This document shows positions 37,801-54,100 of a DNA stretch of 64,000 nt, one piece after another. Numbering within the stretch: the stretch's first letter is position 1; each line of letters starts with the position of its first letter. Source of the DNA: Salminus brasiliensis (taxonomy: Eukaryota; Chordata; Actinopteri; Characiformes; Bryconidae); the NCBI RefSeq assembly GCF_030463535.1, contig NC_132878.1, positions 91,963,007 through 92,027,006 of the forward strand, read 5' to 3'. The translations under genes and the position numbers were made by a program. Under the pieces are notes generated by a model. That model saw nothing but the letters and a program-made list of their open reading frames with translations. It did no database searches and was not told where the DNA came from.

Positions 37801-39946
37801 GCCTCCATACTTCAAGGATTCCTCATCTACTCATCTTCGGGGATGAGAGAATGAGTGGGGGTGGTGGGGGGTCTGTAGAGAAACCAACACCCGCAGGAGA
37901 GCAGACTGGGCAACTACTGATCATGCAGAGCTCTTTGTCCTTAACTCTAGGCACCAATTCTGAAGTCAAAGCTCTCATGATGAGCAGTGGACAGTTTTAC
38001 TGAGGAGGGGGAGACGAGGGAAGAAAAACATCAGTCAGTGCTTCAGCTCTTCCAGGGGGCAGCAAGTCTGGAAGCCAGAGGAACAGAGGCTAGAAAGAGG
38101 ATTCCATGTTAGGAGTGAAGCTGGAGCTGAAGCTGGAGCGCAGATCTGAGTTAGTAGACTGAGCAGACAACAGCTGAGCGAAGCTTTTGACTGAAATCTA
38201 TCCTACAGCAGCTGTGCTCTGCACAAGCCCTCATAAAGCAGCTGATCCATACAGAGATCTAAAGAGCTGGGTAGTATAATGGGCAATAACTGTATTAAAT
38301 ATTTCAGCAAAAACACCTCAACGATGATAAACACACTAAAACCACACAGGTAAAGTTATTAACGTTGATATTAATTACTATTAACACGGATTAGTAAATT
38401 AATTAACAGTGTAAATGCATTATTTGCTTAAAAAGCTGAAAAAGTACCATATTCACATAGGATACACTGATAAAATGCTTGCTTTTTTAGTTGATTAGAT
38501 CATTAAACATTAAAAAGCTCATCTAAAACAGAAGCTGTGCTTTCTAATATCCTGATCTAACCATCTAGCCACAAGCCAACATGCTATATCAATACAATGA
38601 AATAATACTCCACAATATGCAATACTTTATATGGCTGCATCTTTAGAAATAAGAAGAATAAGAAACATTAAGGAAACAGTGGCTAAACATACAAAACTTT
38701 TAACTTAAATATAAAGGGTTCTGTGTACTTCCCATTCAAATAAACAGGTGAGAAAATGACTCCCTAATGAAGTCCCCTAAGCTTTTCCCCCTTTTTTTTT
38801 TAGCATTTAATATGTTAAACTCAGAAAACAACCAGAATCTGTATTTATATTCTCTAATTTTCTTTCCTTTTTTTATTTTAAACATAAAACATGTAATTTG
38901 ACCTGTTTATATCACCCAATATTACTAAGTATCAGTAATCATACGCCAATGTGCCAAATGCACACACACAGCTTAGTCCTCTAGTCCTCTAGTCTAGTCC
39001 TCTGTGGAGAAACTCTGCCGATAGAATAGGACACTCTGGAGCAGAAAAACATGAACCTATTGGCACCACACCACCAGGCGTGGGCTAGAGGGGTATATTA
39101 AAGCCCCCAGCATTGAGCTGAATGATGGAATGATGGATGGTGGTGCTCCATCCAGTACTTTTGGGATGAGTTGGATGGGGTGGTGATTATTCAACATCCT
39201 GACCTCACTAACACTCTTGTCTTTATTTATTCATTTCTTTGTTTTCTAAATACCCTTGATTTTGGAAGAAAAGAGTGAGCAGGTGTCCCAATACTTTTGT
39301 CCACATAATGTATGCAATTAACACATTAAACATAATAATACTGATAATAAATGTCTTCATTGCTCATATTTATACTATCATCACCCAGCTCTACTAACCT
39401 AGTCATTCTCTACAGAAGCTCTCCTGTAGTACTCCAACTCTATCAGAAGTACAACCACAAGCATGGCTGCAAAGCTGGTGCAATGAAGGAGTCTGCGTCT
39501 AACATATTACTGCATAGACCTTTTCTCAAGCTTGCAGAAAATAAGGAGTGAAAAACATCCACCACAGACACCAGGGGGCACCGTCACCAGTGGAGGAGAC
39601 ACATTGTGTAATACACAGGGCTTTGGGGAGAATATTAAAAAAAACAAAAACAACCACTTACATGCCTTCGACCGAGTCAACTCTACAAAACAAAAACACA
39701 CAAACTTAGCATGCCAAAGTCAGAGCGTTCTCCAAGAAGGAGCAAAACAACAAGACAGCTAAATCCAGTCAACGACAGTGAGAACGCTCTGAAGTAGAAA
39801 AACAACCAAGATCAGTCAACCAAAATTGGAGTGTGTTGCCGGTGTGGTTTCCTGTCGCAGGCACGTAGTAAGCCTTCAGTTAGTGATGATTATAGCAGCT
39901 TACTGGCTGCTGCAGGGCAGCAACATGTGTGTGTGTGTTAGTGTGA

Positions 39947-39979
<33 letters not shown>

Positions 39980-42900
39980 CACAAGTGAGTGCTTGCGCAT
40001 GCGCAGTACTAGTGCATGAACAGTTTAACCACTTTTAAATGTGATTGGCTTTGCAAATGAAAAGGGTTAGAGAGCCAAATTACAGGAAACGCTGCAGCAT
40101 CAATCTGAAGGAGAGAAAGTGCTGACTGGATGAGGAAGCTACATAACCAAGGGCAGAGTTGAGATCATTAGGAACGACCGATTACTTAAAAACATAATAC
40201 TGACTCCAATCCGTTGTGTTTTGGTGAAAGAAAATGAGAAAAAGAAATCAGCACATAATCCACATGTGTAACACACCTAAATGAAAAAAGACTATTAATT
40301 AATGAAAGCTAAATTACTAAAGTCCACTGGTTTCCAATAGCACTCATGAGCAGCACTTGGGTTTTTGCTTCTTCTTTCTCCTAGTGTGTGCCTTCAGAAC
40401 TGTCTGCAAAAGTTTTGCAACATTGGTGGAGCAGGATTCAATCCAGCTCATGAACTAACATTTACACTGACGAGGCAAAGATAAGCAAATGATAATTAAG
40501 TCGGACTGTTTCTAAAGTGATTTGGTAAATGTGATGTATTTCTAAAAATGTAATCCATATTGTAATTCTAATTTTGTCCTGCTACTCTAAAGTAATTTTG
40601 GAAAATGATTGTGTAATTCTAATTTGAAGTAATTAAAAAGTTCTTCTGGAAACCTGTATTGTAAATCCTAAAACTGCATTCTCATTCTAAATTTGTTACA
40701 ATTCTAAAGCACTTTTGGAAATTAGTTTTGACATTTTTAATTTGTATAGTAATTGTAAATTTATATTGTAATTGAAAATGTTTAAAGTTTTTTGGGGAAA
40801 TGTATCCTGTAATCCAAGATTTCCCTTCTTATTCTAAAACTGTATTTCAATTCTTAATACATTTAGAACATTCATATTGTAATTCTAAATCTGTAGATAA
40901 TTTGCATTTCAATTTTAAAGTTCATCTGGAAACCTGTATTGTAAATCCTAAATTTGCATTCTCATTCTAAATTTGTATTACAATTCCAAAGCACTTTTGG
41001 AAATTAGTATTACATGTCTAAAATGTGTATAGTAATTGTAAATTTATATTGTAATTCAAAATGTTTAAAGTCCTTTTGCAAAATATTATATATATTGCAT
41101 ATTCTACATTTTCATAAATTGTCCATATTATAAAATTGTATTAAAATATTTAGCTTAATAAATAACTTATATTTAGAATTTATATTGTAATTCTACATAA
41201 GTAAATAATTTGTATTTCAATTCTAAAGTAATTTTGGAACTTTATATTGCAATTATAAATTTGTACCTCAATGTTTAATGAATTTTGGAAATTAACTAAA
41301 TTAATTAACACTAAATTTGTACGCCTATTCTAAATGATTTTTTCAGAAATAATTCTAATTCTAAATTTGGATTTTAATTCTAAATTTTGTAGCAGTAGTA
41401 ATTTTTATCATTTATAATGTCATTTAAAATTTGTATTTCCATTCTAAAGCACATTTCTGTATTCAGAATTCTGTAGTGTATTGTAATCCTAAATTTGCAT
41501 TTTCTTGTTAAATTTGTATTAGACTTTAAGTAATGTGGGAAATTTATATTTTAATTCTAAAATGTACATTTTTATGTAATAAATGAAATAAACAATCAAA
41601 CACTCACTTGGTGAGCTGGCCTTTGTTCTTGTTGTTGTCCATTCCGTTGCAGGTGACAGCGGCTAGTTTTCGGCTCCTATAGTTCTCATAGTGGACGTTG
41701 TTTGTTACGTCCTTCAGGTCCTGCATGTGGGTCCTGGGAGAAGAAAAAAGTGCTTACATGAACAAAAGGAATGCTTATACTCCACAGGTGAACCTCAACT
41801 AGCCAAGCTTTTCACCATTACTGCCACAGGCAAGAATTCCTTAGCCACTTATACACTTTTCCCGAACAGTGCAGGCTGCAGGCGTGTTTAAAAAAGTGAA
41901 AAGAAGGAAGACCATGTTCTGAGACCAATACAGGCAAGCTGTATTACTTACATGGTCTTACAAAAGAGATTACCTGGATTACACTGTAAATTGCAAGTAA
42001 AATCGAGCAGACAGAAACCTTTAATCTTATGGTATCTTATATTAATTATAAACATAAGGTGTTTACAGATTACTCAATATTTAGAAGATATCTGAGATAT
42101 ATTGTCTACCTGATGAGCATGTTCCGTAGAATAGTGAAATCACAGTGGTCCCCATTTTCAACTGTAGGTAAGGAAACACATTTGTTGAAAAGAAGAAAAA
42201 AAACCTATGCAATGTATTTAGCCATAATTACTCATTATACATATTTAATAATGCATAATAATTATTATACACCAATTACCTAGTTCTTACAGAGTGTAAC
42301 TGTCTAATTACATAAATACACCAATTACTTCTTTAGCTGAATATATATTAGAATGTAGCTTGTGTGGTTCAGGCTCAGTGTGCAAATGCAGAAGGCTTTA
42401 GTCACGTTTAAGGAAGAGCAGGTGTTATTGTGAGCGTTCTGGGTGGCGTACCTTCTGCTACCCCCCACGGGTACTGCCTCCCTCTAATCTTCTTCCCGTT
42501 CACCTCAATGATGGTGTTGCTGCCAACTACAGCCAGAGGCAGCCGATCCTTCACACACAGACACACACACATACAAACACATGAGTGAATGCATTTAATC
42601 TGGCTGCTACACAGAGCTCAAAGCTTCACACACTTGTAGTTCACAGGCATACACCATATGCTGTAAACGGTGTTCCCACTATTCACAACAGCAAAGTGCT
42701 TACTGTGTAGTTATCTATATTATCTACTTCTTACAGAAGTATATCGTCACGGTTTCCAAATCTCAACTTTAAAGCGGGAGGAACAAACTTTCTTCACTTT
42801 TAATGGAAGTCAATGTCAAGATTTTATTCCAAGTCATTGTGGAGCATTTCTATTGGTTAAATTATTATTAGGGTTAAACGCAACATCAAGAACACCCATC

Positions 42901-45900
42901 AGATTGATATATTTCATAAAGTGAAAAAATGGACATACAATGTTTTGGGTGACAGTGACGATAGGCGGTTAGAGCTTAAAAATGAAAGAAATTGAACTAA
43001 AAACATACTTTAATCTTTTTCACAAGCTTGTTCTCCTCATCATCATCAGTCTCTGGGAACTCGTAGATTTTGATTTTGTGCTCTTGGATTTCCCGCATGA
43101 TCTAAAAAAAGAAAGAAAGAAAGAAAATTAGTCCCAGTTTTTGGTAACAGCACAAACTCAGGGCCTGTCCAGGCAAAGACAACGCCAAGTCAGGCTTTAT
43201 TCAGTTCTGTGGATTAAAGATGAATCTTGGGAGTTGCTGGAAGATGAGAAGAGGGATGGAAAGATGGTCATTTTTAGTTTAAGAACCCCCAACACAAATC
43301 AGACAGAACAAGAACAAGGCATACCAGGAATGTGTGTTTTTTGTTTTTACATGAAAGTGACTCACACTGCCTTGTAGGTCTGCGTTAGGAATACGTTAGG
43401 GATGAAACAATTTACTTATAATTATATATTTATATTAATATATAAATAGAATAATTTATATATTAATTATATATATATTATGAAAGATATGATTTATATT
43501 ATGCACTCATACAAGCGCAACACACTAACACACAACCACGTCACTGCAGTGCTAAGAATGACCCACCACCCAAATACTACCTGCTCTGTGGTGGGCCTGT
43601 GGCATCCTGTCCATTAAAGAACAGGGTGAAAGGATGCTAACACACACACACATATATATATATATATACACACACACACATACACACACGCACACACATA
43701 AAATATTATATAAAGTTGGAATTAGCAGTGGATATGCTAATAGAAATGCTAATATTCTTCTCCCAAACGTTCCTCACAGAACACAGGTTAGATATAATCT
43801 CTGTGGTCAGGAAGACCAGGTTGGGATTTAGGCCTTTCTCTCCTGCTGAGATAATACTCAAACAGATGGCTCCACACCCACAGGACAGGCAACTCTGATG
43901 CCAACCACACTCCTGAGTCGTATTAGCAATAGATTAGAAGAATTCTAACACAAGTGAGAGAACAGAGACTACACTGTACTATGGACTATAAAAGTATTCG
44001 GACACCTGCTAATTCATTGCTGCTTCTGAAATCAAAGACATATACATATATACACACATATACACATACACACACACACTCGACTGGGACAAGCAACAAG
44101 AGGTTTAGGATGTTGGTGGTGGATCATCACCCCAACTCATTCCAGTATTGGGAGGAGCACCATCATTCTAGAGAACACAGCTCAATGCTGAGGAGCTTTA
44201 AAGGATAAAGGATAAAGGTGCACGTATTCGTCACTGTACAGCGTGGACTAGCCCACACCTGGCAGTAGGGCAGGGTATCAATAGGTTTATGTTTATCTGC
44301 TTCAGAGTGTACTATTCTTTTAGACAAGCTGTGTCGTGTGCGTGTGTGCATTTGCACATCTGTGTCAGCAATGGGCTCAATGTCAAGTAGCTGAGTACAT
44401 TCATTATTAGGAGTGTCCACATATTTGGGCATATAGTGGATCTGGGATGATGTGAAAAAGACAACAGGACCATGTCATTCCAAGAGCTTCACATGATGCC
44501 AAATGTTTTCTTAAAAATAACTAAAAATAAGATGAACTTTCTGTGCTGTACAACTGAGGGAGCTGGGATGAAGAGAGAGTGTGAGTGAGAACCTACCTGT
44601 TTCTTGAACTGTTGGCACTCTTCTGGGGTCAGGGTATCCGCTTTGGCAATCAGGGGGATGATATTCACCTTCTCGTGCAACCGTTTCATAAACTCAATGT
44701 CCAGCGGCTTCAGCCTGAGGGAGAATCACATTGATTGATTTATATTAATGGGTCAACAATGAAGCTTTCACACCAAATATAGGTATAAAAAGGTGTCAGA
44801 CAGACATGTTTTTAAATTTCAGCAGTGATTTCAAACATATACAGCCTTTAATTTCAGGTATACAGGTCTCTATCCAGTCAAGTTGCCAGAAGCCTGGTTT
44901 TGTAGGTTGGCTGGAAAAAAATACACAGGGGCTTTGCCAAGACTGCTGCAGAGTGGGCAGACTTTACAGTTAGAGCTGAAAGCATTATAGAGTCGATACA
45001 AAACAAAGACGAGCCGGCAGTATATCATTAGTGCTCGACTAATGTAAAAACGATCACCAAAGCCCATTTTGAGAAGCTAACATAAAATAAAATAAAAAAT
45101 GTAAAATGATAAAAAGTGCAGATAATTTAGTGCAGTAGGGCAGAGTCACCTAAACATATTTATCTGGAGTTCAATAAACACTTTATTAAACATTCAAAAC
45201 ATGAACGGAAACATTTACTGATGAACATACATCTGTTGATGCTATGCTAATAAACCAATACTAACAAACACATACAAATGTAACTGGGATTAGATTAGCA
45301 TCAGTATTAGGAAGGGGTTTCAATGCAGTAAAATATAGATGGCTTAGTGCAGTCTTCTTCAAGAGTTTAATAAACACAAAAAATCTTAAGGCCTTTTTTC
45401 CAAATCAGCAGTTTTTACACTGATTCCCTTTACATAGGGCTCTTGTTTCGGATCCCGATATCGTCATGTTAACAGCTGGATATCGCACTGTGTAACAGTA
45501 GGGAAAACACAAAATTGTGCAGATCATGTGGTCTCCAGGACTGACTCTGGGACCCAGGGAAACTCTGGTGTAAAACAAGCCACTTGTGAATATCAGTGCT
45601 TTAATCACTGCCTCAGCCAAGAGAAAGCAGCAGTATTCCTGTGAAGCAGAGTTGGCCTGAGGCTGAAATTAAAGTGACCTTTCCTCTTGGCCTAACTGTG
45701 GGTGTGTGTGATTTCCTGACAGTTTTCAGCTGAGATAACAGTTGACCAAAGCTAGCATTATTATAGTCAGCATTCAGAGGCATCAGACACTCGCACCTCA
45801 GCTGAAGGGACATGAACTGACCAAGTAAACCATATCTGTGCACCTTACCATATATATGCACCAATGAACAGGTCTGCTACCTCAGCAGCACTTATATATT

Positions 45901-45942
45901 TGCTCAGTGAAGGTCTATTGCAGAGCACCACTCTTTATTGCA

Positions 45943-45995
<53 letters not shown>

Positions 45996-48103
45996 AACAC
46001 ACACACATTCGTATTAAATAAAAAGCCTCTTGAGTAAAATAGGCCTCAAGAAGCTATACACAATTCCCCAGGCATTAGGTATGTGGTTAAAAACACAGTA
46101 AAGACATTATCTTTATCTGAACCATTATCCGTCCATAAGTGGTGCATATAAATGCCCATAAACATCAGGAAATGGGTGTGTCAGGGTGGTAATTTTGCAT
46201 GTGGCACGCGTCCTTGGCACTTTGTGCTTAGATAAAACACAACACAGAAGGCTGTTTAGTCTGGAGCCGGAGCATAATCATCTAGGTCTGTCACAACTGT
46301 TAACTTTTTGCTGCCGAGTAGCTGTGATATGAATAACGCAGCTTGGAAGTGTCCATTTCAAATGCTTTGTTTTGAACACTGATTAATAATGATTGTGCAT
46401 AATTGCTAACTTCAATAAATACAGCATCAGCAGCTAAAATATGCAATCTCAGCAGTTAAACAGCTCCACTAATATCACCAGGACATTTTTATCAGTTCTC
46501 ATTTTCCAGATGTTTCCATGACTGGAAACAAATTTCATTTTCAGGTTTTATAGGGTTTCCAGATGTTTCAGGACATGTGAGAATCCTGTCTAAATAAGGG
46601 AGTCAATTAAATTAATGAACGCATTCAGCTACTTTAACCTGCACCCATTGCTGACATAAATGTGCTTGTCTAGTCCCTGTAGAGAAGTACTGCCAATTGA
46701 ATAGGACTTTCTTGAGCAAATTAACATGAACCTATTGGCACCATGCTGCTTAATGTCAGGTGTGGGCTAGAGGGGTATAAAGCCCCCCAGCATTGAGCTG
46801 TGGAGCAGTGGAGGAACTGTGTTCTCTGGAATGATGGATGGAGCTCCATCCAATACTTTTGTGATCAGCTGGAGTGAGTTGATGATAGGTTAGGGATGAG
46901 GTGGGGGTGGTGCTCATCAAACATCCTGATCTCACTCTTGTTGCTGAATGCATTCAAATCCTCACAGCAATTCTCCTCCAAAAACTAGTAGCAAGCCTTC
47001 CTTGGACTGTAGAGAGTATGATTAACTTTTTTTTTGTTGGTAATACTCCTGATTTAGAAATAAACAATGAATAAGCAGGCGTCCCAATATTTTTGTCCAT
47101 TTAGTGGGGGATCGTGAGTCTGCAGTGTAGCAGATGATATTGTATCTCACGTTAGGTGAACCAGTCAAATAAAAGAGCACGTCTCATTGTGTAGTTTAGC
47201 TGGTAGTATTAAAGCAGCAATATGAGAATTTATATGTTGCTCCTTTGGGCTGATGCGGTAGATGTGACACACTTCTTGCGAGAGGTCTAATGGAGCTCAA
47301 AGGTTCATAGTGCATTACCATTGTAGCAGTATGGAGTGGGAATGAGAGCCATTACCCCATTACAGTCAGTGTACCATCAAAGTCATTCTGCAGCTGTTTT
47401 TTTTTTTTTTTAAGGTAAAATTACTACATAGTGTTGCTTTAAAATCACACATCTAAAAAAACACAACTCGCCTATTATGCTGCACATAAATACTACTTGT
47501 TGAAGTGTGGATATATCAACAGCAAAAATGCTTAAAATACCCACCCCTGATTCACACTAGAAAAGTAAACAAAGTACAGTCCAACTCAGATGACTGATGG
47601 CTAGACTGGATGAAGAGGTAAAATAGGGCCATTATGTGAGGTGCTTAAGACACACCCTCTAAAGAGCTAAGCGACTCTTTCTCTGTGCTATATACACACA
47701 CACACACACACACACAGACACACACACTTACCCATGCCCTGAGGGTGCGATGAAGTACAGACAGCAGTGGACTCTGCTGTCCGGCATCTGCCGCCTATTG
47801 ACACGAGACTCTGCATTCAGGTAATCCTCAAACTTACTGTCGATGTGATCGATGACTGGCTGCCAGCTACACAACACAGAACACACAGTAGGTTGAGGGC
47901 AAGCAGCGTAACACACATACACATTTACACTGTCCAGTATGCGTCCAGTTTCAGCTGTATGAGATTTTTACGGTATTACAGTATATACAGTTTTACAGTA
48001 TATACAGCATTTCTACTACAGTTCTTCTAATTATTTAATATTATTTGTATTACAATTATTATTATTATTATGGGTTAACACTAGAAATAAAAAAAAAATT
48101 ATA

Positions 48104-48135
<32 letters not shown>

Positions 48136-51100
48136 ATGTATAGAAATGGGTGACATTCTCCGTTTGGTAGCATTTTTTCCCTTAATACCAGTACTACACT
48201 ACTCTACACATTATGACAACCAGCAATTTTCCTACCACATGTACCTAAAACTGCTATGCCACTGCAACCCTAAAGTCTAAGCTGCTTTAAAGTCCTTTAC
48301 ATCTACAAAACATGGGATTTCATAATGCCATAATAAATACAACTACACCAAGGCCTCCTTTTATTAACAACAGCCATAATGCACAATATATAGTTTATAA
48401 CTAATTACATCAATACTAGCGCTATACTGATCTCCAAATAAGTCTTTTAAACGAAACCAAGTCACCCCCCCCAATAATTAAAAACTGAGAGAGATATCAG
48501 GGGGATCATTTGCTATAATAACAGGTTTTAATGAAGTCTGAGTCACTGTGTCAAATAAAAATGATGAATTTGCATCAAACAAACCAATGAATCATGAACT
48601 GAACAGACTTGGTCAGCTCAAAGATTCACACTCCTTACAACAAGGGATATCGCAATCGTGATATGTAGCAATGAAACCATTGCGTTGTACTTTGTCCACA
48701 GCATTCAGCCCTTATTTGTATTGCAAAATAGGATCACTGTAGATTTGTGAGTCGTGCAACCACCAACCCCTCCCAAATGTCATCATGAACACACTCACCA
48801 GTTACTGTTGTCTACGGCATCTCCAAACCCTGGAGTGTCCACTGTCGTGAGCAGCAGCTGAACTCCGCCCTCCTTCACCAACACTTTGGATTGCTCTACC
48901 TGAAACACAAAGCATTCAGCATTTATAGACCAACCATATAAACAACTATATCAATCCTATATACTATATACACACTCCTGTGCAGAGGTTTCAGGCACCT
49001 ACACACACACACTATTTAAAACCGATCTCAGCAGTAAATACGTTTTCACTGTAGAAACTCCAGATCCCATTAGAAGAGATGCAGCTAAACATAAATACAG
49101 TAAAAAGGAACTAGTAGTAGAAAGTAGGTGAGATCTTGTGAGCTAGTCTGACGAACAAAGATTGGTTCCAGATTTCTCCTGGACGCCTCCAGCCAGAGTG
49201 TGGATGTGTTCAATTTAAACACTATAACTAATCACTAATAGCTCTAACTTCCCCGTCTGCAGAACAAGGGAATTTATACACTTCTCCAGACACACTATCC
49301 ACCCAAATACAACAAAAAACCCCTCTTTTACTATGCTCCAATGGTTTATACAGCCAATCAGACAAATTACACACCCATTTCCTACATCCTTTGATCCAGT
49401 TTACAGCCTCAGAGAAGCTGTGTCTGCAACAGAAAACGGATCTGGGCCCATTTTCATAAAACTTTCCATAGTGCTGATCTAGTTGACCTGTTCCGGTCAG
49501 TAAGCTTAAAGCTCAGTAAGCTCGAAGATCAAATGAGAGAGAAATCTGATCCTAGATCAGCACTTAACAGATTTATAAATCTAATTCCTCATTAACCCAA
49601 CAAACCTGTGTGTCACAGATTAACTTCAATACATTACACACATCTCTACAACTTCCTATCAGACACCTGACATTGGGTCAACATCAGCAGAAGATGCTGG
49701 ACGGGATATCGGAGGGGAAATAAAAAGGACGAATCACATATTTAGCCTGGAATAGCATTCACTCACACTGCGTGAGGCCATGTTAACGGTGTTTCTTCCC
49801 GTGGGGTAGAAGAGTGTTTGAACAGGCCCCTGTCCACATGTATTTACAGAGATGAGATTGGTGGCAGTCTACGTACGGTGTGCGTCAGCAACGTTAGCCT
49901 AGCATCTTCCCTTCTAAACTAAAGAAGCACTAAAGAAGTCAAGACATTGGACAAGTCTTGGCGGGTCGACTGCATCTGGGGAGCAGCGATCAATCATGTT
50001 CATTTAATTTCATTTTCCATCAAACTATCTGTTTCAGTCAAAACCAGCTGCAGTCAAAACCAGCTCATTTTAAATCTTAGTAGATTGGAGAGGTTGATAG
50101 ACTAGACAGACACCCATATCCACCATTAGTGCTGGACACAGATGAAATTTGGCCCTCCATGCAGTGAACACACACACACACACACACACACTACTGATCA
50201 AGTGCACACACTGTGTGTGTGTAAATGTTAGCACACGTGCCCGGAGCGGTGGGCAGCCATTGCTGCAGTGCCCGGGTATTGAACCCACAACCCTGCCATT
50301 AATAGCCCAGAGCTCTACCCGCTGAACCACAACTGCCCCAGTACTCAAGACCAATACCAGGATTGGAAAAGAAACAGTGGCACCATCTCTCCAACAGGTG
50401 CCATCATTCTGAGCTGGACTCCCATATGCCATTATCTTAACCTGGAAACCCCCATCAGAGGGGAGAAAAACATTACAAACTCAGGTGTGACACTCAGAAA
50501 AAGCTGACACTCTCTCCTGAAGCTGCAAGCAGTAACATGTAGCACAAGGCAGTGTACCATTACTGTGGTATGCTAGTGGTGCAACAGTCTAAAGGAGAGA
50601 GGACCACCTTACTGAGCCGAAAAGCCAGGTAAAAGTAGGGTTGCTCATGACTAAGGATTTTCTTAGGTGACTAAAAGGTCAAGTACAGACCACCCACCCA
50701 CAGACAGACAGACCGACCAATAAATAGATGGCATTTCTGAAAATCACGGGACTATGAGGACTAGTTCACTTTGAAGGACAGTAAGAATTCTTTTACTACA
50801 TCGGGCAGTCATGGCTACCCCCCATTACACACAATGCCACCACGCCAGGAACGAGAACGCTAACTGCCAATTCTGTTACGTCAGCTAGCAGACACTAATG
50901 AGCGTGCAGGGAGGGGCCATCCTACCCACCAATTAAGCCAATTATGCTCTCGAACTTGCTCTTCTAGCTGTAGCACCACTGGGATCAAACGCACGTTCTG
51001 ATGATGATGGGGCTAACGCTCAGATGGTTGCTTTGCTCAACTGTATGAATAAATAAATATATAAATAGGCTTAGAAATAAACGCAACTGGTTTGCTGAGA

Positions 51101-54100
51101 ATCCTTTTTTTGGCTAAGAATGCTAAGAACGCTCAGCCCTGTAGGGAACACAGAGGGTTACTCCTGTCCCCATGAGCACTGAACATTTTTGCCCAATACC
51201 TGAACAGTCTTCTTGACTCTATGCGAAGGCCCTGGGTAATCTGAGGAGTACAGCTCCGTGAGGAAGAGGGAATTAATCAGCGTGGACTTGCCCAGACCCG
51301 ATTCACCTGAAATTGAGAAAGGAGAACAAAAGGAAAAAAACATGTGTAAGTTCACTTTAATTATTATATTACAGCAGCGATTTCCATCCCATTTCATCAT
51401 AACAAGAACGTGGCCCGAGGGAAGCTCGGCTTTAAATCATCTGGTAATCCTATCAGGAATAACAGAGTTGACTTGTATCTCGATTCAGTCGGAGGCCTTC
51501 GTGACCCTTCACAAACAAGCCTCCAGCTAAAACCTCAAGCCCAGACTACAAATCTTACAGTTCTTGTAGACGCACAGATGGTCCGTTTGTTGTGGAGAAA
51601 GGCCTTGAATGTGACCTCAGAGAATCATTAATCTAATGACAGCGTGAGCAGTGTTCAGCCCATGCCAAGGCACAGAATGGTCCTTTTATACGTCTCGTTC
51701 TCGATGCCTCTGTGAGGTGCGTTGGTCTCGCTCCTGGCAGAGAACGAGAATAACTAGATCCATGTGAGAGGACATAGCGGCGGACCTCAGAAGATCTGGA
51801 TGCATCTTTGAAGGCCCGATGAGGGATTGCTGAAACACCACCAAGGACAAGCACTGTTTGCTAACAGAGTGCAGGGCAGGTGGTGTGCTGAGGTCCTGTA
51901 GTTGTATTTGCTCAATGCGGCTCTACTGTATTTGCAGCCATCAGTCTTTGGGTAATCACACATGAAGTTACCAGGAAGGGAGAAAGCTTTATTTGTCTTG
52001 GTTGGCTCCTGCTGTCTGATTCTGGTGCTCTGCTCTCCCCTCTCTGATGCTTTACTTCTCTGACAGCTGAGCTGACACCAACACACTTGCTTTCCATGAA
52101 CGGATTAAAGAATAAAACATGAACAATTGATAAAATAGAGCAAAATACACTGTATGGACAAAAGTATTGGGACACCTGTTTTTTCTGAAATCAAGGATAT
52201 TAAGAAAGAGTTTATCCTGCTTTTGTTGGAGTGACCATCTCTCCTGTCCAGGGAGGAAGCTTTCTACTAGATTTGTCGGATGACCACATCCCACCTCATC
52301 CCAAAAGTACTGGATGGAGTACCATCCATCATTCCAGAGAACACAGTCCCACTACTCCATAGCTCAATGCTTAATACCCCATTAGGCATGGGGCCAACAT
52401 GTTCATGTTTACCTGCTCCTATTGCTCCCATCGGAGTCTCATTCTATTGCCAGTACTTCTCTACAGGGACCTCCAATATCCAATCCAGCATATTTTGAGG
52501 GTATCAACCCAATACCAATACTGGGTATCAAACTAGTGCTCTATCCCTACATAAAACAGGTATGTGCTAATCGTTATTGTGTACTTATCAGTTGTTCTGG
52601 TTTTCAGAAAACCAGCTAAGGGATAAAATGAGGGGATAAAATGTGTTGATTTTGACTTCATTTCCAAGAAACTAAATTTTCCAGTAGTAATATTTTATCT
52701 AGGCTGTCCCCAAATATCTGATGCATTTTATTCTGTGGTAATACAAGCAAAAGATTATTGGCTCATAAATGTCTGTGTATGACGTGTAGAAATAAAAAAT
52801 TACAGAACATTTGACCAGGACCACAAGCGCATCGATACAGTGTGTGCTTAAACACAGCCCAGACAGTGAGTGGAGGTCAGCATTTAGCTACACAGACCTT
52901 TATCTGTGAGCCCTCACACACTGACGTTAGCACATTAACCAAGGTTAATTGGTCCTGGCACGGCTGGTGGCAGACTTGGCCATGCTCCACGACTGAACAC
53001 GAACACTGTAAGAAGTAGGTGAAGTCCACCGGCATTGAATTCCTGTCACTAAATCAGGGCTGGCCAATACAGACAACATACTTAGGCCGGGGTTACACTC
53101 AGGACTGGCAGATAATTGCTTAAAACAAATACAACAGTGCCAGACAGAGGTTTAGATTTGAGCTTACACTAAAGGCCCAGTGATTTTGCCCACTGATCTG
53201 ATCTGAGGACCTTAATGATGAGTATCGGCCGATGCTGACCTGATCTTTGTGTTTCTATAAATTATACAGCCACATACTGGACACACAATGTGTTGCTAAT
53301 TAATAAGAGAGTTATAAAAAGAGGGTGGTACTCCCGCAGAAGTGTATTTCCTCACATAGTTTGGGCAGTGTTGCCAAAAAAGGCAGAAAATAGGCCAACA
53401 TCAGAAAGGAAAGTGGCTCCAGAACCACAGATATTATGTGATATTAAGTTCTCAAGGTCAGACTCTAAACTGTTCTGGTACCTTCAGAGATTGCTCCTGA
53501 CTGCTTCAGGCTGTGCAATAATGCTCATTAATGACCCCTAGAGGATACCAGAGGCAGCTCTACTACAAAAACAGAGGTAAAAACAAAGGATTGGAACAGG
53601 ATTGAGCTTAAAATAGCCGATATTATATCTTTTAAAATATGTCTAGTGTGGCCCAATCCCCTGGATTGTATTGAGGCATCCTATAAAAAAAAACAAAACA
53701 AAACAAAAAAAAAACCAAAACTAGCCTTGCTGTTAAGTCTTGCTCAATTAACAAATGATATCCTGCAAAACCAAGGCTGGCCAATATGGTAAAAACACTG
53801 TACCACGATATTTAAAGACTTTTTTCACGGTACACAATATTTATCACAGACTTAAAACATCGGTAGCGGCACATTCTTATACACTACTATTCAGACACTC
53901 TCCCGTCGACAGTTATTTTTATTCAACATCTGCTGCTTTTCATTGAAATTAACCCAGTCTAATTACACTATTAGTAATGAAACCTGCAGCTGATCAGTGC
54001 ATGTTTATCAAGCACTTACAGTCTCCTCCATATGCTTAGGAACGCATATTGTTACCACTATACGAAATTTATCACGATATGAAAAAATTTCGCCATACTG

